The notes under the pieces are model-generated. The model was given only the letters and a program-made list of their open reading frames with translations. It did not search any database and was not told the DNA's origin. A DNA stretch of 64,000 bases from Montifringilla adamsi (Eukaryota; Chordata; Aves; Passeriformes; Passeridae): contig JAGGNK010003224.1 in assembly GCA_017590115.1 (NCBI GenBank), positions 982,913 to 1,046,912 on the forward strand. The letters run 5' to 3'. A program made the translations under genes and the position numbers. This document shows, in pieces, positions 35,986 through 48,099 of the stretch; position 1 is the stretch's first letter, and each line of letters starts with the position of its first letter.

Positions 35986-37317
35986 ATCACTGATACATAC
36001 AAATATCAGAATGTCTTTCAGAGGTTCTTAAAAACAAGGGATGTCTATTCTGTGCTGTTCATTAACTCAGTGTCAAATAGCTCATACCAAAATTTCCCAA
36101 ATACGCTCTTTCATTTATCAGGTTTTCCCAGTTAATGAAAATCATAGTGAAGTACAAAATTTAAAATTGGGCACCCGTTAATAACTTCTTGAGTATGAGA
36201 AGTGGCATACTTAGTAAGTGCCCCTGCTCTTGCACAGCAAGGCACTGCATGACAGGCAGCACATCAGCTATTTGGGAGCATGTGGGCCACCAGCTCTTGT
36301 GATGGCATTTCCTGAGGCTCAGCTATCTCAAGGTGCTGGAGCTGCCTCTGGCTTCTGCCTTGGCAGTCAAAAGGCAACTCAGGCCTCTCTGTGTTCTTCT
36401 GTTGTTATTGCACAGAGACTAGATGCTGTCCCGTTTTCTATTTGTCTCTCTTCTCCATGTGGAAAGAAAGATTTTTGTTTTCTTTATCACCAGGGATTGT
36501 GACATTTTTGCCCATCACAATCTCTTTAGAAAGCTGTGTCATATTTAGATAATAAATAAGAACATTTCTCAATTTTCATTTATATTAGCAAGTACTCAGT
36601 GGAACTCTGATTAGGTGGCAGTGGTGTTGGCAGGTCTTATAAAATTTTTGACAGAAAAGAGAAAAAGGAAAAGTTGGGATGCAGAGTCACATACTCATTC
36701 TCAGTAGCAGCTTGGGCAATCACAATCAGCTTTCCCCATACTATTGGAAAGGCAGGTTTGGTTTGTGTTTTTTTCAACTGATTGGCATGTTGTGCTGGGA
36801 CTCTGCGCAGACAGAGCTGCCAGCATAATTTTCTCTATGAGAATACACCCCCCAAACTTCACAAGACTTTTGAATCAATAAATCTAGAGACTTTTCACAA
36901 GTCATTCTAGAATAACTAACTCCTTAAACTGGAAAAACAAACCATCAAGGGTTAAATAGATGAAAATGACAGGATTTTTTGCAGACAAAAGTCCCTCCCT
37001 TCAGACCCACTGGTAGTTCAGAAAAATCTGTGTGTTCCTTATGGACCCGTTGAGATCTCTCCTTTCCATCTTGGCTGGCACTTGACAGTGCAACTGCTCC
37101 ACATCTTGCTGGGAACTCTTCCTGGCCCGTGACCAAATTTCTGAGCAGTGGCTCAGGGGGCCTCTTGCTCTGTGCCTGCCCTACCCAGCAGGCAGAGAAA
37201 ACACTGAGAGCAAACGTGATCTTTTCCCCACCACAAATGCAATCCTTTGGCTTTATATCACTTTCTATTTGCCAGAAGCTCCAGAAAATGTATTAAAAAA
37301 AAACCAAAACAACTTAC

Positions 37318-37355
37318 CGAGGTTTGTATTCAATCTATAAATTGTGTAATTGCAT
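37318..37355 (-). other. Candidate 38-bp exon, minus strand
   Basis: On the minus strand the acceptor (aatttaatccttgcttgttttcag) and donor (cctcg|gtaagt) are both strong. Only one frame is open. It takes two bases from upstream, reads CNYTIYRLNTNL and leaves one base over. The 43020-43075 candidate ends with two spare bases in one of its frames, so these two could join. The segment is very short, so confidence is low. Confidence 0.22.
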
Positions 37356-37435
37356 CTGAAAACAAGCAAGGATTAAATTCCTTGGCAGGTTTTCTTTCTT
37401 GGTTAAACCTCTCTTAGCTACAAGGATAAATATTT

Positions 37436-37471
37436 CTTACTTATCTAATATTGCTTACTTAGCTAATATTG
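37436..37471 (+). repeat. 18-bp tandem duplication
   Basis: cttacttatctaatattg is followed immediately by a second copy that differs at one base. Confidence 0.9.
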
Positions 37472-38206
37472 ACCTCCTTCAAAGGCATGAAATTTATTTA
37501 TGTCAGTGCCCAAGGTTTAAAGTCTAGTTATCCATTTGAATAAATGATTTTAGCAAGAACAGTGGTAGACAAATTATTGTATATTGTGGTGCTTCTGGGC
37601 ATTATTTTATCTTGCATTTTATGCTACAGCATGAACAACTTCTGGTACTGATTTTGTTGATTCTGAGTTTGAACAGTACAGAGCTTTTTCCCCCAGGTCT
37701 CTTTTCCTTCTCATTTTACATTCTCTCTCATGTCCAAACTGGAGAGCCACTATCCGTCCCTATAAACATCAGACTGGATGAAGCAAATTCCCTGGCTTGC
37801 CAGATTTAATTACTTTGTCAAAGGCAGATTTTGTATCTTTCTGAATGTTCGGCCTCAAATCCTGTAATAATGTGTTCCCTTAGTCAGAAAACCTCCTCAA
37901 ATATTCTTTTGTTACTCTCTCAATATCAATAAGAATACATCTGAAAAGTTTGTTTGGCTTTCTTTTCATTTTTTTTTCACAAAGTAAAAAATAATTGTGA
38001 CACTTGATTCATATGGTTTTGTCAAAGTTCTCTATTCACATAACAGCTCAATGGCCTGTAAATTATGCCCATTTATAAGGGGAGTTTTAGACTGATGACT
38101 GGAATCAAAGTTATCAGATTGCTAGACTATAGGAAAATTGGTTCATGAAAATTTTCTTTTAACATCTTAATCTGCTGTTATGTAACAATTTCTGTCTTCC
38201 CTTAAG

Positions 38207-38527
38207 ATGAATCAAGTTATAAAGAGCCTTTTTGTTGGACAGAAGTTATGGTCAATTTTAACTCCCTTAATTTATGATTGCCTCTTAGTTAAAGATTTCT
38301 GGGTACAAGGTCCAGAATTCATTAAAGAAGTTATAAATGCTGACCTTGATCTACCCTTGCCTCTGGTGGTTCTTATATCTGCTTCCCTGCCTAGGGGCAA
38401 GGACACTAATGTTGAAAATGTATTAAAATATGCTTCCACAATGATTCTTGCTAATTGGCCAGATTTTTCCAAGATCAATAGCAAGCACACTGGGCTGAAC
38501 TCTAAGTGCTTGACCTATGAATGCTAA
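38207..38527 (+). other. 106-codon open frame, probably chance
   Basis: An open frame starting MNQVIKSLFVGQKLW, with mixed amino-acid composition and no recognised domain. It is the most protein-like of the long plus-strand frames outside the repeats. It lacks a recognised family, promoter or splice context. A minus-strand frame of 72 codons overlaps it, a common sign of chance frames in low-stop stretches. Confidence 0.12.
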
Positions 38528-39779
38528 AAACTTCCAACAACCAAAATTGACAGGTTATTAAGATGTCATCCCAGGATCCCAGAATATTTTTCCTAATTGC
38601 CAGATTATCCTGCCCAAAACTTGAATCCATAAGTTTCATGTCTCCTACTGCATCCTGTGGCACAATATTATAGCTTCTGTGATTAGCTTATATTTTGTTC
38701 AAAGGTCATTTTTTTTGGTTTTCTGGCTTGTTTTGGTTTTGATGTCTCCTTCAATTTGGGGCAGCTTCACATATAAAATGAATCAAGGCACGCTAGAGAG
38801 GAAATGCATGAACCTAGAACAACTATCTATGTTTTCCATCCTTTGTTTCACATAGTAAATTTCCACACTTTCTTCCTATCTGAAAAACATGGTTCTGTAA
38901 ACAAAATAATAATATTTTTGTTATGAGCTTGTTTTCTCCTTTGTGTTAAATGGCAGGTTTGCTTGGGCTTTCAGTCGTCCACTTCAGCCACTAGTAGGTA
39001 AAGAACACTAGCATTTCACCTAGAAAAGTCAAACCTGAAACTGTATCTTTGCTTGAAGGGAACATCCAGAATAGGATTGTTCTCAACTAACATAAAACAT
39101 CTAAAGATGTCTAGATCTATGCAATTGCTTTAAGCTCCGTGCCTGAACAAGAGAAAAAAAAACATTCATGTCCAAGCAGTGAGTCATCCTCTGTATTTTA
39201 AGCATCTTAGCAAGACGCTGGAGATGCTTACTTTTCTTATTTAAGAGAGATTTCTTAGTTCTTTTAGATAAAAGTCTATCAAGGCCATCAGGAATTAAAT
39301 TTTTAATTGGCATGAATTAGATTACCTAAAGTAAGACAAAATTGTATGAAATTCAATCAGATTATTAAATCTATTTCTTTGGATAACACTGGAATGAAAG
39401 ACCATTTGATCTGGTCAGAATAGGACAGAAAAAAACTTCCAGTGTTGAGATTTCTTCTGATTTTTAACTCCATACCTGATATTTGATGCACTTTTTACTA
39501 CAAAACCTGTAACATTTCCAACAGTTTATCATAATTTTGTCATAGGAAATGATAATTGCTATGAAGAACAAATGGTCCTTTAAAACTTCTGCAAAATGAA
39601 TTTATGTTTTTCTTTAAACTAGAAATGTCTTGTTGAATTGGAAATCACACACTGCAAATGCTTCCTGATTCACCTTTAAGGAGAACCTGTATTGTTCTTT
39701 AAGGATCAGCACCTTTCTCACCTTCTGTTCTGAAATCTGAAGATGAAGATAAGTGGGAATAGAAGTGAAAATGCCTGGT

Positions 39780-39803
39780 AAAAAAAAAAAAAAAAAAAAA
39801 AAA
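39780..39803. repeat. A24 homopolymer
   Basis: Uninterrupted run of 24 A, followed by ordinary GC-richer sequence. Confidence 0.93.
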
Positions 39804-41215
39804 GGCTGTCTGTTCAGCTGTTCCCGAGGGCTGCATGTCAGGAGAAGGGCAGAACCCAGGGGGAAGCTGTTTGGTGCTGGGGAGAGCTGAGTCTGCTCTG
39901 AGTCAGCCTGAGTTGCAGAAGATCACGAATCTGAAAGCTTCTGGGAAGAGAGGAAAAAAAACCCCCACAATATGAAACAAAACAGAAACACTCCATATCC
40001 CACCAGTCTCTAGTGACCCAAAAAGAAATGTGCAATTTCAGGTAGTCAAAGAAGCCATGGAAGGGGACTGGGCTAATATTAGGGGAAAAGGAACAGAAAG
40101 GAGACAGAGATTTGTTTTGAAATTTTTGTTGTAAGTCTTTTTAGCAGTATGACATTATCTCCATTCCAAGAGTGACATTCATAAATGCACTAGAAAATTC
40201 TTACTTCAGGAGACTGAAAACAATTGCTGGTTTCAAAATGTTCAGTTAAAGGGAAAAAATAAGCTAAGGACTTTGCAAAAGGAGAAAAACATTCTTTAAA
40301 ATCCTCAGCTATAGTCACATAAACTTAATTTGTTTGTAGTAACAGGATGCCAGGTGTTTATAGGTTCTTATGTAAAGAACTGCTTTATAAATGATAGCTC
40401 GAGGTATTTTCCACATCAGTTGGATGGATCAGAGCATTTGTGTCTTACTGAATGCTCCTGAATATTGTTGTAGTATGAATAAAACACGCAATAGGCTTCT
40501 CTTAATTTAAAAAGTTCTACATAGTACCCAGCCAAATACTTAATGCACATTTTTCTGGTTCTGAAACCCTTACCAAGGGATATTCTTCCTTGTTCTATGT
40601 TTTTTTATAAAGACCTAGGTTTGAAGAAAAGACAGCGAAGTCTTCTTAAGTTACACATTACTTTGATCTCAGATAACCCTAAAGCTGGTGTGCACACAGC
40701 AACTTAAGTTTGCACACATAAAAATGAACTCTCTTTGGTGTATCAAAGATAACAGTAATTTTTACTTCAGGTTATTTGCTTTCTGATTTAGTACTAAGCC
40801 TGAGCTAGACTTCACTTTTCTTTAATTGCTCTCCTTCTTTTAATTTTATTTTAATTTGTAATATTGAAGAGATTCAGCACAGTAAGGTAGCAGCAAAGGA
40901 AACACTCTCCTTTTCTTGCAATGTTTTGCAAAGAAATAATAGGCAGAAACTGTCTGTGACCATATTTCATGAGGGCTGGATGACACCTTGGAAAAGGTTG
41001 CCTGTGCCAAAAAAATTGCAGGTGAAGTTGAAAACTGCTGAAAAAAATATCCTGACACTCCAAATTACCTTTATAGAAAAACCCAAACAAATGAACAATG
41101 GCATTTTAGTTTAGTTTAGGAAGAAGAATTCACACTGAAGAATAAAGTCGCTGACTTTCCAACTGCTTTTTCAGTGACCAGTTATAAAATCACAAAAAAA
41201 AAAAGATGAAAAATG

Positions 41216-41365
41216 GACTGAGAAGGTCACCTATTTTATCTTTGGGTTACATCAACTATTCCTAACCAGTCCTGACAGATGTTTCTCTAACTTGTCCTTA
41301 AAATCCTCCAGTGATAGAAAGGCTACAGGCTTCCAAAGCAGTCTCATACACACCAATTTATTATG
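41216..41365 (-). mobile_element. Old CR1 3'-terminal piece
   Basis: The plus strand reads like the reverse complement of an ancient CR1 3' region. It has a 'gaaggtcacctattttatctttgggttac' block at 41221-41250, then 'tttctctaacttgtccttaaaatcctccagtgatag' at 41282-41317, then 'ttccaaagcagtct' near 41331-41344. The order fits the family and the divergence is high. Non-coding. Confidence 0.55.
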
Positions 41366-41488
41366 ATAGATAAACAAACAGCTTAATCAGAGATTACTTT
41401 TAATGCTCCAAAGAAAAACATGTTTTGAAACTGCCTGAATATCATCCAGGCTGGCTTGTGAGAATCACAAGGAGATGTATAATTGCAG

Positions 41489-41626
41489 TTCATTCATGGT
41501 CAAGGCCAGGACTCAAGGATGTACATCCGTTTGCTCAAAAGGATGATGGATCAAGTGCTGAATGCAACTGCAATAAGAATTACAAATTACTGGCAAAGGT
41601 ACAGCATTAAATCCATGCAGCACCTG
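41489..41626 (+). other. Candidate internal coding exon with degenerate IQ-like motif
   Basis: The segment runs from an acceptor (tataattgcag, weak pyrimidine tract) to a strong donor (cacctg|gtaagt at 41627). It is exactly 46 codons in the open frame, phase 0 to phase 0. A stop (taa, 41480-41482) lies in frame just before the acceptor, which fits an exon boundary. The peptide has a basic amphipathic stretch (RMYIRLLKRMMDQVL) followed by ATAIRITNYWQRYSIKS. The latter resembles an IQ calmodulin-binding motif, with Thr in place of the Gln and Gln-Arg in place of Arg-Gly. That resemblance is inference only. It lies about 120 bp after an old CR1 piece. No partner exon was found on this strand. 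Confidence 0.33.
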
Positions 41627-41805
41627 GTAAGTACACATGCACGTGTAGCCTCACCAAATGCCAGGTACCCTTATTCTCTTTTATTGAGTGGGAGGAAACA
41701 AAGAGAAGACATGGAACACAGCCCAGTAATGTGGAACAGATGATTAAAAACTCTCACCACTGTTTACTTAGTAATATTTTCATCTATACACACAGAACAG
41801 ATAAG

Positions 41806-41839
41806 ATCTATTATAATCTATTATAATCTTTTATAATCT
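41806..41839 (+). repeat. Short tattataatc tandem repeat
   Basis: Three imperfect copies of a 10-11-bp unit in AT-rich sequence. Confidence 0.75.
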
Positions 41840-43019
41840 TGATCGTGCTAAGGATTTTGAGAAAAATATAAAAGGCTTCTTTTTTCTTGGTGTTTTTTTT
41901 TTTTCTATTTTTATTTTATCAGGGTCAACCCACTGACAATCACATGGGAGTCTTACACTGAGAGTCAGATAAAAAAATATCTGGAACTTTCATAGAAATT
42001 TAAAAAGCAACAAAAGGCTTAAGTGATATCCAAATTTCTCTGAACTGGGTAATAGGTTAGCTATTGAATAACTGCAGTGTAGAATCAATACATGACCAGT
42101 ATTTTTCAGTTCCTCCATCTCTCCCAGTATGAGCAGAAAACTGTCTGACCTGTGCATTGACTTGATTGGACCTAAGAAGGTCTTAGAGTTGTGAATGTGT
42201 GCTCAGTCTCTTGTATCACATACTTTGCATCTGTTGTGACTAATACCAAATTCACTATGGACCACACCCTTTAGAAATTGTTGGCTAAGGAAAAATGTTT
42301 GTTCAAGGGCAAAAAGAGCAAGCAAGGGTTGCAAAGAGAACAGCAATAACTCGTCCTTCAGATATATTAGGAGAAAATATTGATGTGGACATATTAACAC
42401 AAAATGGTCTATTTACACTGACTATACACTGGCTGCACAGGGACCATATTTCTACAAAAGAAGAACAAAAGATTTTACAGATTACCTGCAAGACAAGATA
42501 GAAAATGCTGGAGTAATTTGGGAGGAAAAGAAATTATTAAACAAAGGTCAAAATGAAATTAAGGGAGATAATGGGCATTTTCTGCAAATAGGACAGTAGT
42601 TTAATAGTCAATAGGACAATTAACCAAGGAAAGTTTAGGTTGCAAACTACAAAATAGCAGGGTGAGTTAGGTAGCACTGGAAACTGACCTCTTGGCAGAC
42701 AGAGGCTGGGGAAACCCTCTCTCCAGATGGTTTTTTAAAGACTCTGTTAAAATAAATCTCTGGGGTCTGCTTTAGGAATAGCTGATCTTGTCTTGGAGAA
42801 AGAGACCAGATCAAGACACCTGCAGCTCTGTACTAAAAAGAGTAGATTTTTAAGGGCTCAAAACATTTGCTTGCTCTAGTATAAGTGACACAACACAGAA
42901 TTTGTCAGTGAAGACAAATGAAATACAAGAGCGTTTCCTCCATTACTTTAGCAGTCTGGAGCTAACGGGGTCTTCCATTACTGCTTGGTTGCAGATCCAT
43001 TATTGCTTTATAAACTTAC

Positions 43020-43075
43020 TTGTAGGCTTGCCTCAAATGCAGAATCGTGGTGAAAATGTACCAGTGAAGTCTTAT
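43020..43075 (-). other. Candidate 56-bp exon, minus strand
   Basis: On the minus strand a strong acceptor (tgatttcattctctgctactcag) leads into 56 bp ending at tacaa|gtaagt. Two frames are open. One begins in phase 0 and reads IRLHWYIFTTILHLRQAY with two spare bases, which would fit the 37318-37355 candidate. The other reads KTSLVHFHHDSAFEASLQ and ends in phase 0, which would fit the 33628-33676 candidate. Both cannot be right, and neither is recognised. Confidence 0.25.
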
Positions 43076-43249
43076 CTGAGTAGCAGAGAATGAAATCAGG
43101 AACAAGGCACTACAGAAAAAGCAAAGACTTTTGAACAACTGAGAAAGCAATCTCTCTGAGTGTAGTCTGTTACAAAGGCTGCAGAGTTGTGTTAAATACA
43201 CCCAATGTAAAATCCTTCTGAAAAATGTTGTTTTGGAAATGCATGACAT

Positions 43250-43304
43250 GATAAACTATTTCTTGGTCTGGATATGAATGGATAAACTATTTCTTGGTCT
43301 GGAC
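43250..43304 (+). repeat. 31-bp spaced tandem duplication
   Basis: gataaactatttcttggtctgg occurs at 43250-43271 and again at 43281-43302. The copies lie 31 bp apart and match over about 25 bases with one difference. Confidence 0.92.
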
Positions 43305-44494
43305 ATAACCTGAGGTGAGCCATTATATATCTCTGGAAATCTGCATCAGTGGGACTGACATGGTTCATTCAATTCAGCATGTCCACTTGAGTCCCTTTGC
43401 CTCTTGACAAGGACAAGGACAAACTCAGCTCCACTGCAAGGGATTTCATGTTCGTTTTTGTAAAATTTTCAGTGGGGCAGTTAACCAAGTGAATGCAGTA
43501 ATCCATCTAAAGCTCAAGTACACTGCAAGCAGCAGGTTAGTAAATCTCAGACCCGGTGGAGCCGGCCAGTGTTGATATACCCACCACACACTGAATACCC
43601 CAAGCACAACTGACGAATCCTCCATGAGAATGTGCAGAATCTGATCACAGATTATGGATAGAGGAACTATTTTTTTTTGTAAACCTCATAGTAATACAGA
43701 GCCATATTTTAGGACAGGATTTTTTTATTTGTAAGACTTGTGGGTTAGGTGACTTCGCTTGTATATGATATGCTACTAGTGGCTTGCTGAAAATATTTCT
43801 GTAAATGGGGAGAGGGTCCGGCATGCATTCTCTCATTTGAATAGTCCCACTGTAGCTACCAGAGAATTTGGGAGGCACAAATGGACACTTATTCTCATAG
43901 CCCTCTGAAGAGACTTCAGGATCAACAAATCTGCTGCTGTTACCACAGCTAAATCCCAAAGGCTATACTGAGCACTCTCCAAAAAACAAGCATGTGTATC
44001 TGGTCATGTCTTGTCTCTGGAGGATTTTCTTCACAGCAGAATGCTGTACCTGCCAGGGGACTGGTGTTGCCTGCATGGCACTTTGGGGAAATTAAAACAC
44101 ACCAGTTTTCATTCCCACTTAGCTTGGACAATCACAGAGCAGGAGAGTACAGTGCATCATGACCTTCTAAAATTGAAGGTAATCAGTAATCTGTATGCTT
44201 TTCTGAGTCTATGAACATATCTGTGTTACCATGTGTTTAAGCAGCACGAATCTTTCCTTACATCTGTGCATTTAATTTAAATTAATTAGAAAAAGTGCTA
44301 ATCCTAGCTGGATTATGAATGGATTAAATACATAGAACAACCTCTAGTAAGAAGGTTGATGTTTTTCAATGCCACATTTCACCACCTAATAACTGAACAT
44401 TCCCTGTGGGTTGTATGTGTCACCAGGAAAGGGTCATAGCTGCAAGGTCAAAGGACACAGTTAAATTTAAGAATGATTGATTTAATTTTAGAAA

Positions 44495-44497
<3 letters not shown>

Positions 44498-44545
<48 letters not shown>
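44498..44545. repeat. A48 homopolymer
   Basis: Forty-eight consecutive A between mixed sequence (gaaatgt before, gcgcacc after). No retrocopy body is recognisable upstream. Confidence 0.96.
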
Positions 44546-44546
<1 letters not shown>

Positions 44547-44549
44547 CGC

Positions 44550-46490
44550 ACCATATTTCATTTTTTTCCCCCCTAATAAGAGCAATTATCAATTCAGAGA
44601 CAAAACAAAAACCAACCAATTCCCAGCAATATTACTAAAAGCTTAATGAATGCACTTGAAAAAAATTAAAATAAACTAAGGAATAAGTGCCCAGTGAGCA
44701 AAAAAAGTAATGTTTCCCTACTTGCATAACTATTTTAGGAGAATTTTGTTTCTTAATGATCTCAGCCTATTTCTATTTCTAGTTTTGCAAGTACTGCTTT
44801 TTAGGAGTCTCACAGCATTTGATACTTTGCAGTGGTGTGTGCTGTCCCAGATGTGTCGTTCTGCATGCTAAAATACATTTGCAGTGTTGCAGGTTTTGTT
44901 CTGCTGACTCTTAGTACAATATCAAAGGCAGGTGTATGCAGGATTTGGATAAAAAAATTGTTAACTACCCCATAGCCTTTTTATAATTACTCTTTTTTGT
45001 AAATATATGAACAATTTCAATACTTCATAGGCTGCAGGGATGAAAAATGCAAAGGCTCAATATTGGAGTTGTTTTAGTAAAATTCCAGTGAGTCACTTGG
45101 TCAAACAAATTTTACTATTTTGTTAATCTTCAGGATGAACCAGATGCTCAGGAAAAGACTATTTGGGTGGCAGATTTGAGGGCTGGATTGTATTGTGAAA
45201 GCTGCCACATGTTTCTGGAGCTTTTTTTTAATGCCCATCACTGCAGGGGATGGGGAGGATACACAACTTGTAAATTCTTAGAGGGAAATAGAAGTAATTA
45301 CCAAGCCAGACCTAGCTCTCAATACTATTACTATTTTAGCACATCTTCCAGATATGCCAGATCATCTGACATGAAAAAAATGTTCAGGGTTTAGCCTGAA
45401 TGTCTTTAAGCACTCACACTAAAATTGTTCCTGTTTCTGAGCACTTCCAAATAAGAACAACCAGTTATTAAATTATTAATTTTTTTTCTATTTTAAGCAA
45501 AGAAACCCATGCGTGGCTAAATCAAAGTTATAGGGACGTCTTCAGAGAGGCTGAAGATCAGCTGAGCTGCTTATATCTTCACCATAGACAGTTTGTATGA
45601 CTTTTAGAAAAGTATTTGGCAATACCAAAACATAAAGACATAGAATAGGTTTTGTTGTAGATATTTAGACATCATTCTTCTACAGAGCCTCTGCTCATTA
45701 AAAAATTTCATTTCTGTAATAATGAGAACAAATTGAGGAAATCTTTACTGGTTATATCAGCCTTTGTAGTGACTTTCCTTTTCCCTCCTTTCCACTCCCC
45801 CTGACACATGCTTGGCTCCCATTCATCCTAATTCTCTTATATGATAAATTCCTAAAGCTGCTCGAAGCTGTTGGCAGGGAGAGATGTAATAAAAACAACA
45901 GGGGGGAGAGGGCATTAGTACTTATAATAACACTGACACCAAATGACTTCCACCAGAGCTGTAAACATGTTCCTAAGGAGGGATTCACCAGGCTGCTTCC
46001 CTCTGCCCACAATGGGACACAGAGTGAGAGCAAACAGGGGGAAACAAACACAAACGTAGAAAACAGAGCACAAACAGGGAAAAAGCCATGACCCCAGTAG
46101 CCCTCCTCTATGCTGATTTAGCTAGCAAGCAAGGTTTGTGGGCACACATTCCTCCCACTTCCATGTGAAATCCCTCCTGTACTGATGAGCCCAAGAGTTG
46201 CCAGGTTCTGCTGTGTTTCCTTTGAGACTCGTGTGTGCCTGGAGACAGCAGGTCCCCAGCCCTGGCTCACAGCACCCACCCTGCACTGATGGACTCCGCA
46301 GTTTCTGGCTGCCTTGCCCAGCATTACAGGGTGCCTGTGTGCACCCAAAAACAAAGGAAGCACAGGTTCTACTGCAACGAGCATTTTTCCCAGTTCTGTG
46401 CTCTTCAATGCAGGGATATGCACAAACACTAATAATTATCCTGCCTGAATAGATGCAAAGGTAAATTACACTCAAAGAAGTGAAAAGAAT
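44550..46490. other. Unique sequence, no gene supported
   Basis: No repeat family recognised. Between 45752 and 46505 several open frames of 65-127 codons overlap on both strands in a GC-richer patch. Such mutual overlap is typical of low-stop sequence, and none has a known motif. Confidence 0.4.
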
Positions 46491-46499
46491 TTGCAGCGT

Positions 46500-46590
46500 C
46501 CCCAAAAAAACTCAAAAAACCCAAAACTGAAAAACCCCAAACACAACAAACAAAACAAACAAACAGGCAAACACAAACAAACAAACAAAT
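46500..46590. repeat. (CAAA)n-rich simple repeat
   Basis: A/C-only sequence with caaa and aaac units, purest at about 46545-46588. Minus-strand frames over it are Phe/Val/Cys-rich artefacts. Confidence 0.9.
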
Positions 46591-46599
46591 GCATGCTAC

Positions 46600-47900
46600 A
46601 AAAACATGACCAAAAGATAAATGTTTGGAAATAGATAACCTGGAAAGACTTAGAAATAAAGAGACATGCATGAAATGTGATAGAAATAAGATATTATATA
46701 ATTAAAGTATAAAACCACATTTTTTCAATACCAATAAGTTTTGGAATCTTCTAACTGCATTTAATACTACGTAAGCAGGCACATATAAAATATTATTTGT
46801 ATCACTAAAACCATCAAATCATTAAAAGAAAATTATATTTTTAGATTGTACTAGGACAGGCACTTTTGGGTTCTTATGTATATTCCTAAACAGGAGTAGA
46901 CCTTTCAATAGGCAGGACAATCCTAACAATGAATGCAACCCTTCTATTTTCATGATTGCTTTGTACATGACTTTATTGTAGTTTAGCTGACAGACACGGA
47001 CATGAACAAAAGAAAAAATATCTCACACATTGAAGAAAATGTATCTTCTCTAATTTCTGTCAGAGTGATAGATTGCTTTGTCCTATATATGTTGTATGTA
47101 AAGAATACACACAAGAAAAGTGCAGAGCTTGCAAAACAATAGTTTATGTTCAGTAAAAAAACAATCCTGAGAAGAAAAGTACTATTAATGGCAAAGACTC
47201 CAAAAAACATTGTGGAAGCACAGTTTCCCCATTTCCTTTTTTCACTTCTCTTAGAAGAAGAGTAAGTAAACTATGAATAATACTGCACAATATCTATACC
47301 ACAATTCTTCATTAATTCAGGTAAGGAAATAACTTATCAGACAGTTTTCAGGCATTTTGCTTCTGGTGCTGAAATTATGTTTTAACTTCACTTAGACCCT
47401 ACTTCAGGTTCAATTTTATCTTAAACCTCTTGCTGGGTGAGACAGAGATGCATTTTTAATTCAATTTAATTCAATTAATAATTAAAATCCTGGTGAATAG
47501 TTTGAAATAAAGTTAGTGGTATTTTCTTTACTAAGAATTTTCCTGAAAACTACTAATCCTATGGGGTTTTTTAGGACTGTGTATGAACCATCACATGCTC
47601 AGAAATAGAACGGAAAACTTAGGTGTCTTTTTTCCTCTGGAAAAAATCCAAATTGCATTCTTACTTTTAATGTGACTCTAAAGAACTGTAACTTGGTTTT
47701 ATAAATGTTGAAGCCACTGCTAAGAGTTTATTGTTAAAAACCATTGTGAAAATGTATGTGTTCGCCCCGTGTTGGTACCCTGGGCATCCAGGTAGGCAGA
47801 AGGCATTGCTCTCCCCAACTCAGTCATTTCAGTGTAGGTTATTGGATTGGTCCAGCATGACCCATGACGTCCCACTTGTGATTCCTTGTTAATCACTCCT
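46600..47900. other. Unique sequence, no gene seen
   Basis: AT-rich, with nothing recognised. The last 150 bases (from about 47760) may belong to the CR1 piece that follows, but they are too diverged to assign. Confidence 0.4.
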
Positions 47901-47904
47901 GAAA

Positions 47905-48078
47905 ACTTTATTGTCCTACCTGTGCCTGGCAGGTTTTTGCAGGATTAGCTGCTCCATCACTGTCCCAAGGTATCAAGGTGAGACTGAGTTGCCTGAAGTT
48001 CCCAGGAGGATCTTCCTTGCCCTTTTCAAGGTAGGAGTAACATTTGCTCCTTTCACTGTTCCAGTTACTTTTGTCATT
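47905..48078 (-). pseudogene. CR1 ORF2 reverse transcriptase N-terminal fragment
   Basis: The minus strand carries the CR1 region just before the reverse transcriptase palm. A frame from 48096 down to 47908 includes WNSERSKCYSYLEKGKED and PPGNFRQLSLTLIPW. This corresponds to the family pattern of a Trp-Lys-rich stretch, then a Lys-Gly-Lys, Pro-x-Asn-Tyr-Arg and Ser-Leu-Thr block. In active elements this part precedes the catalytic Asp motif and helps bind the template. The copy lacks everything downstream, so it is a dead 5'- and 3'-truncated fragment or the surviving middle of a longer old insertion. Confidence 0.7.
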
Positions 48079-48099
48079 AACTGTTAACAGTTGCATGAC

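Noticed and set aside
39718..39732. 15-nt minus-strand microexon candidate behind an exceptional pyrimidine tract
   Set aside because: Neuronal microexons look like this, but a 15-nt segment has no coding evidence of its own and the tract may be chance.
42140..42640. Possible decayed retroviral or transposase-like coding stretch
   Set aside because: A short LDLIGP-like string and a 68-codon frame caught attention, but no further conserved block is visible.
46118..46505. Overlapping 84-127-codon frames on both strands
   Set aside because: Several frames are open at once because stops are rare in this GC-richer patch; no family or splice context supports any.
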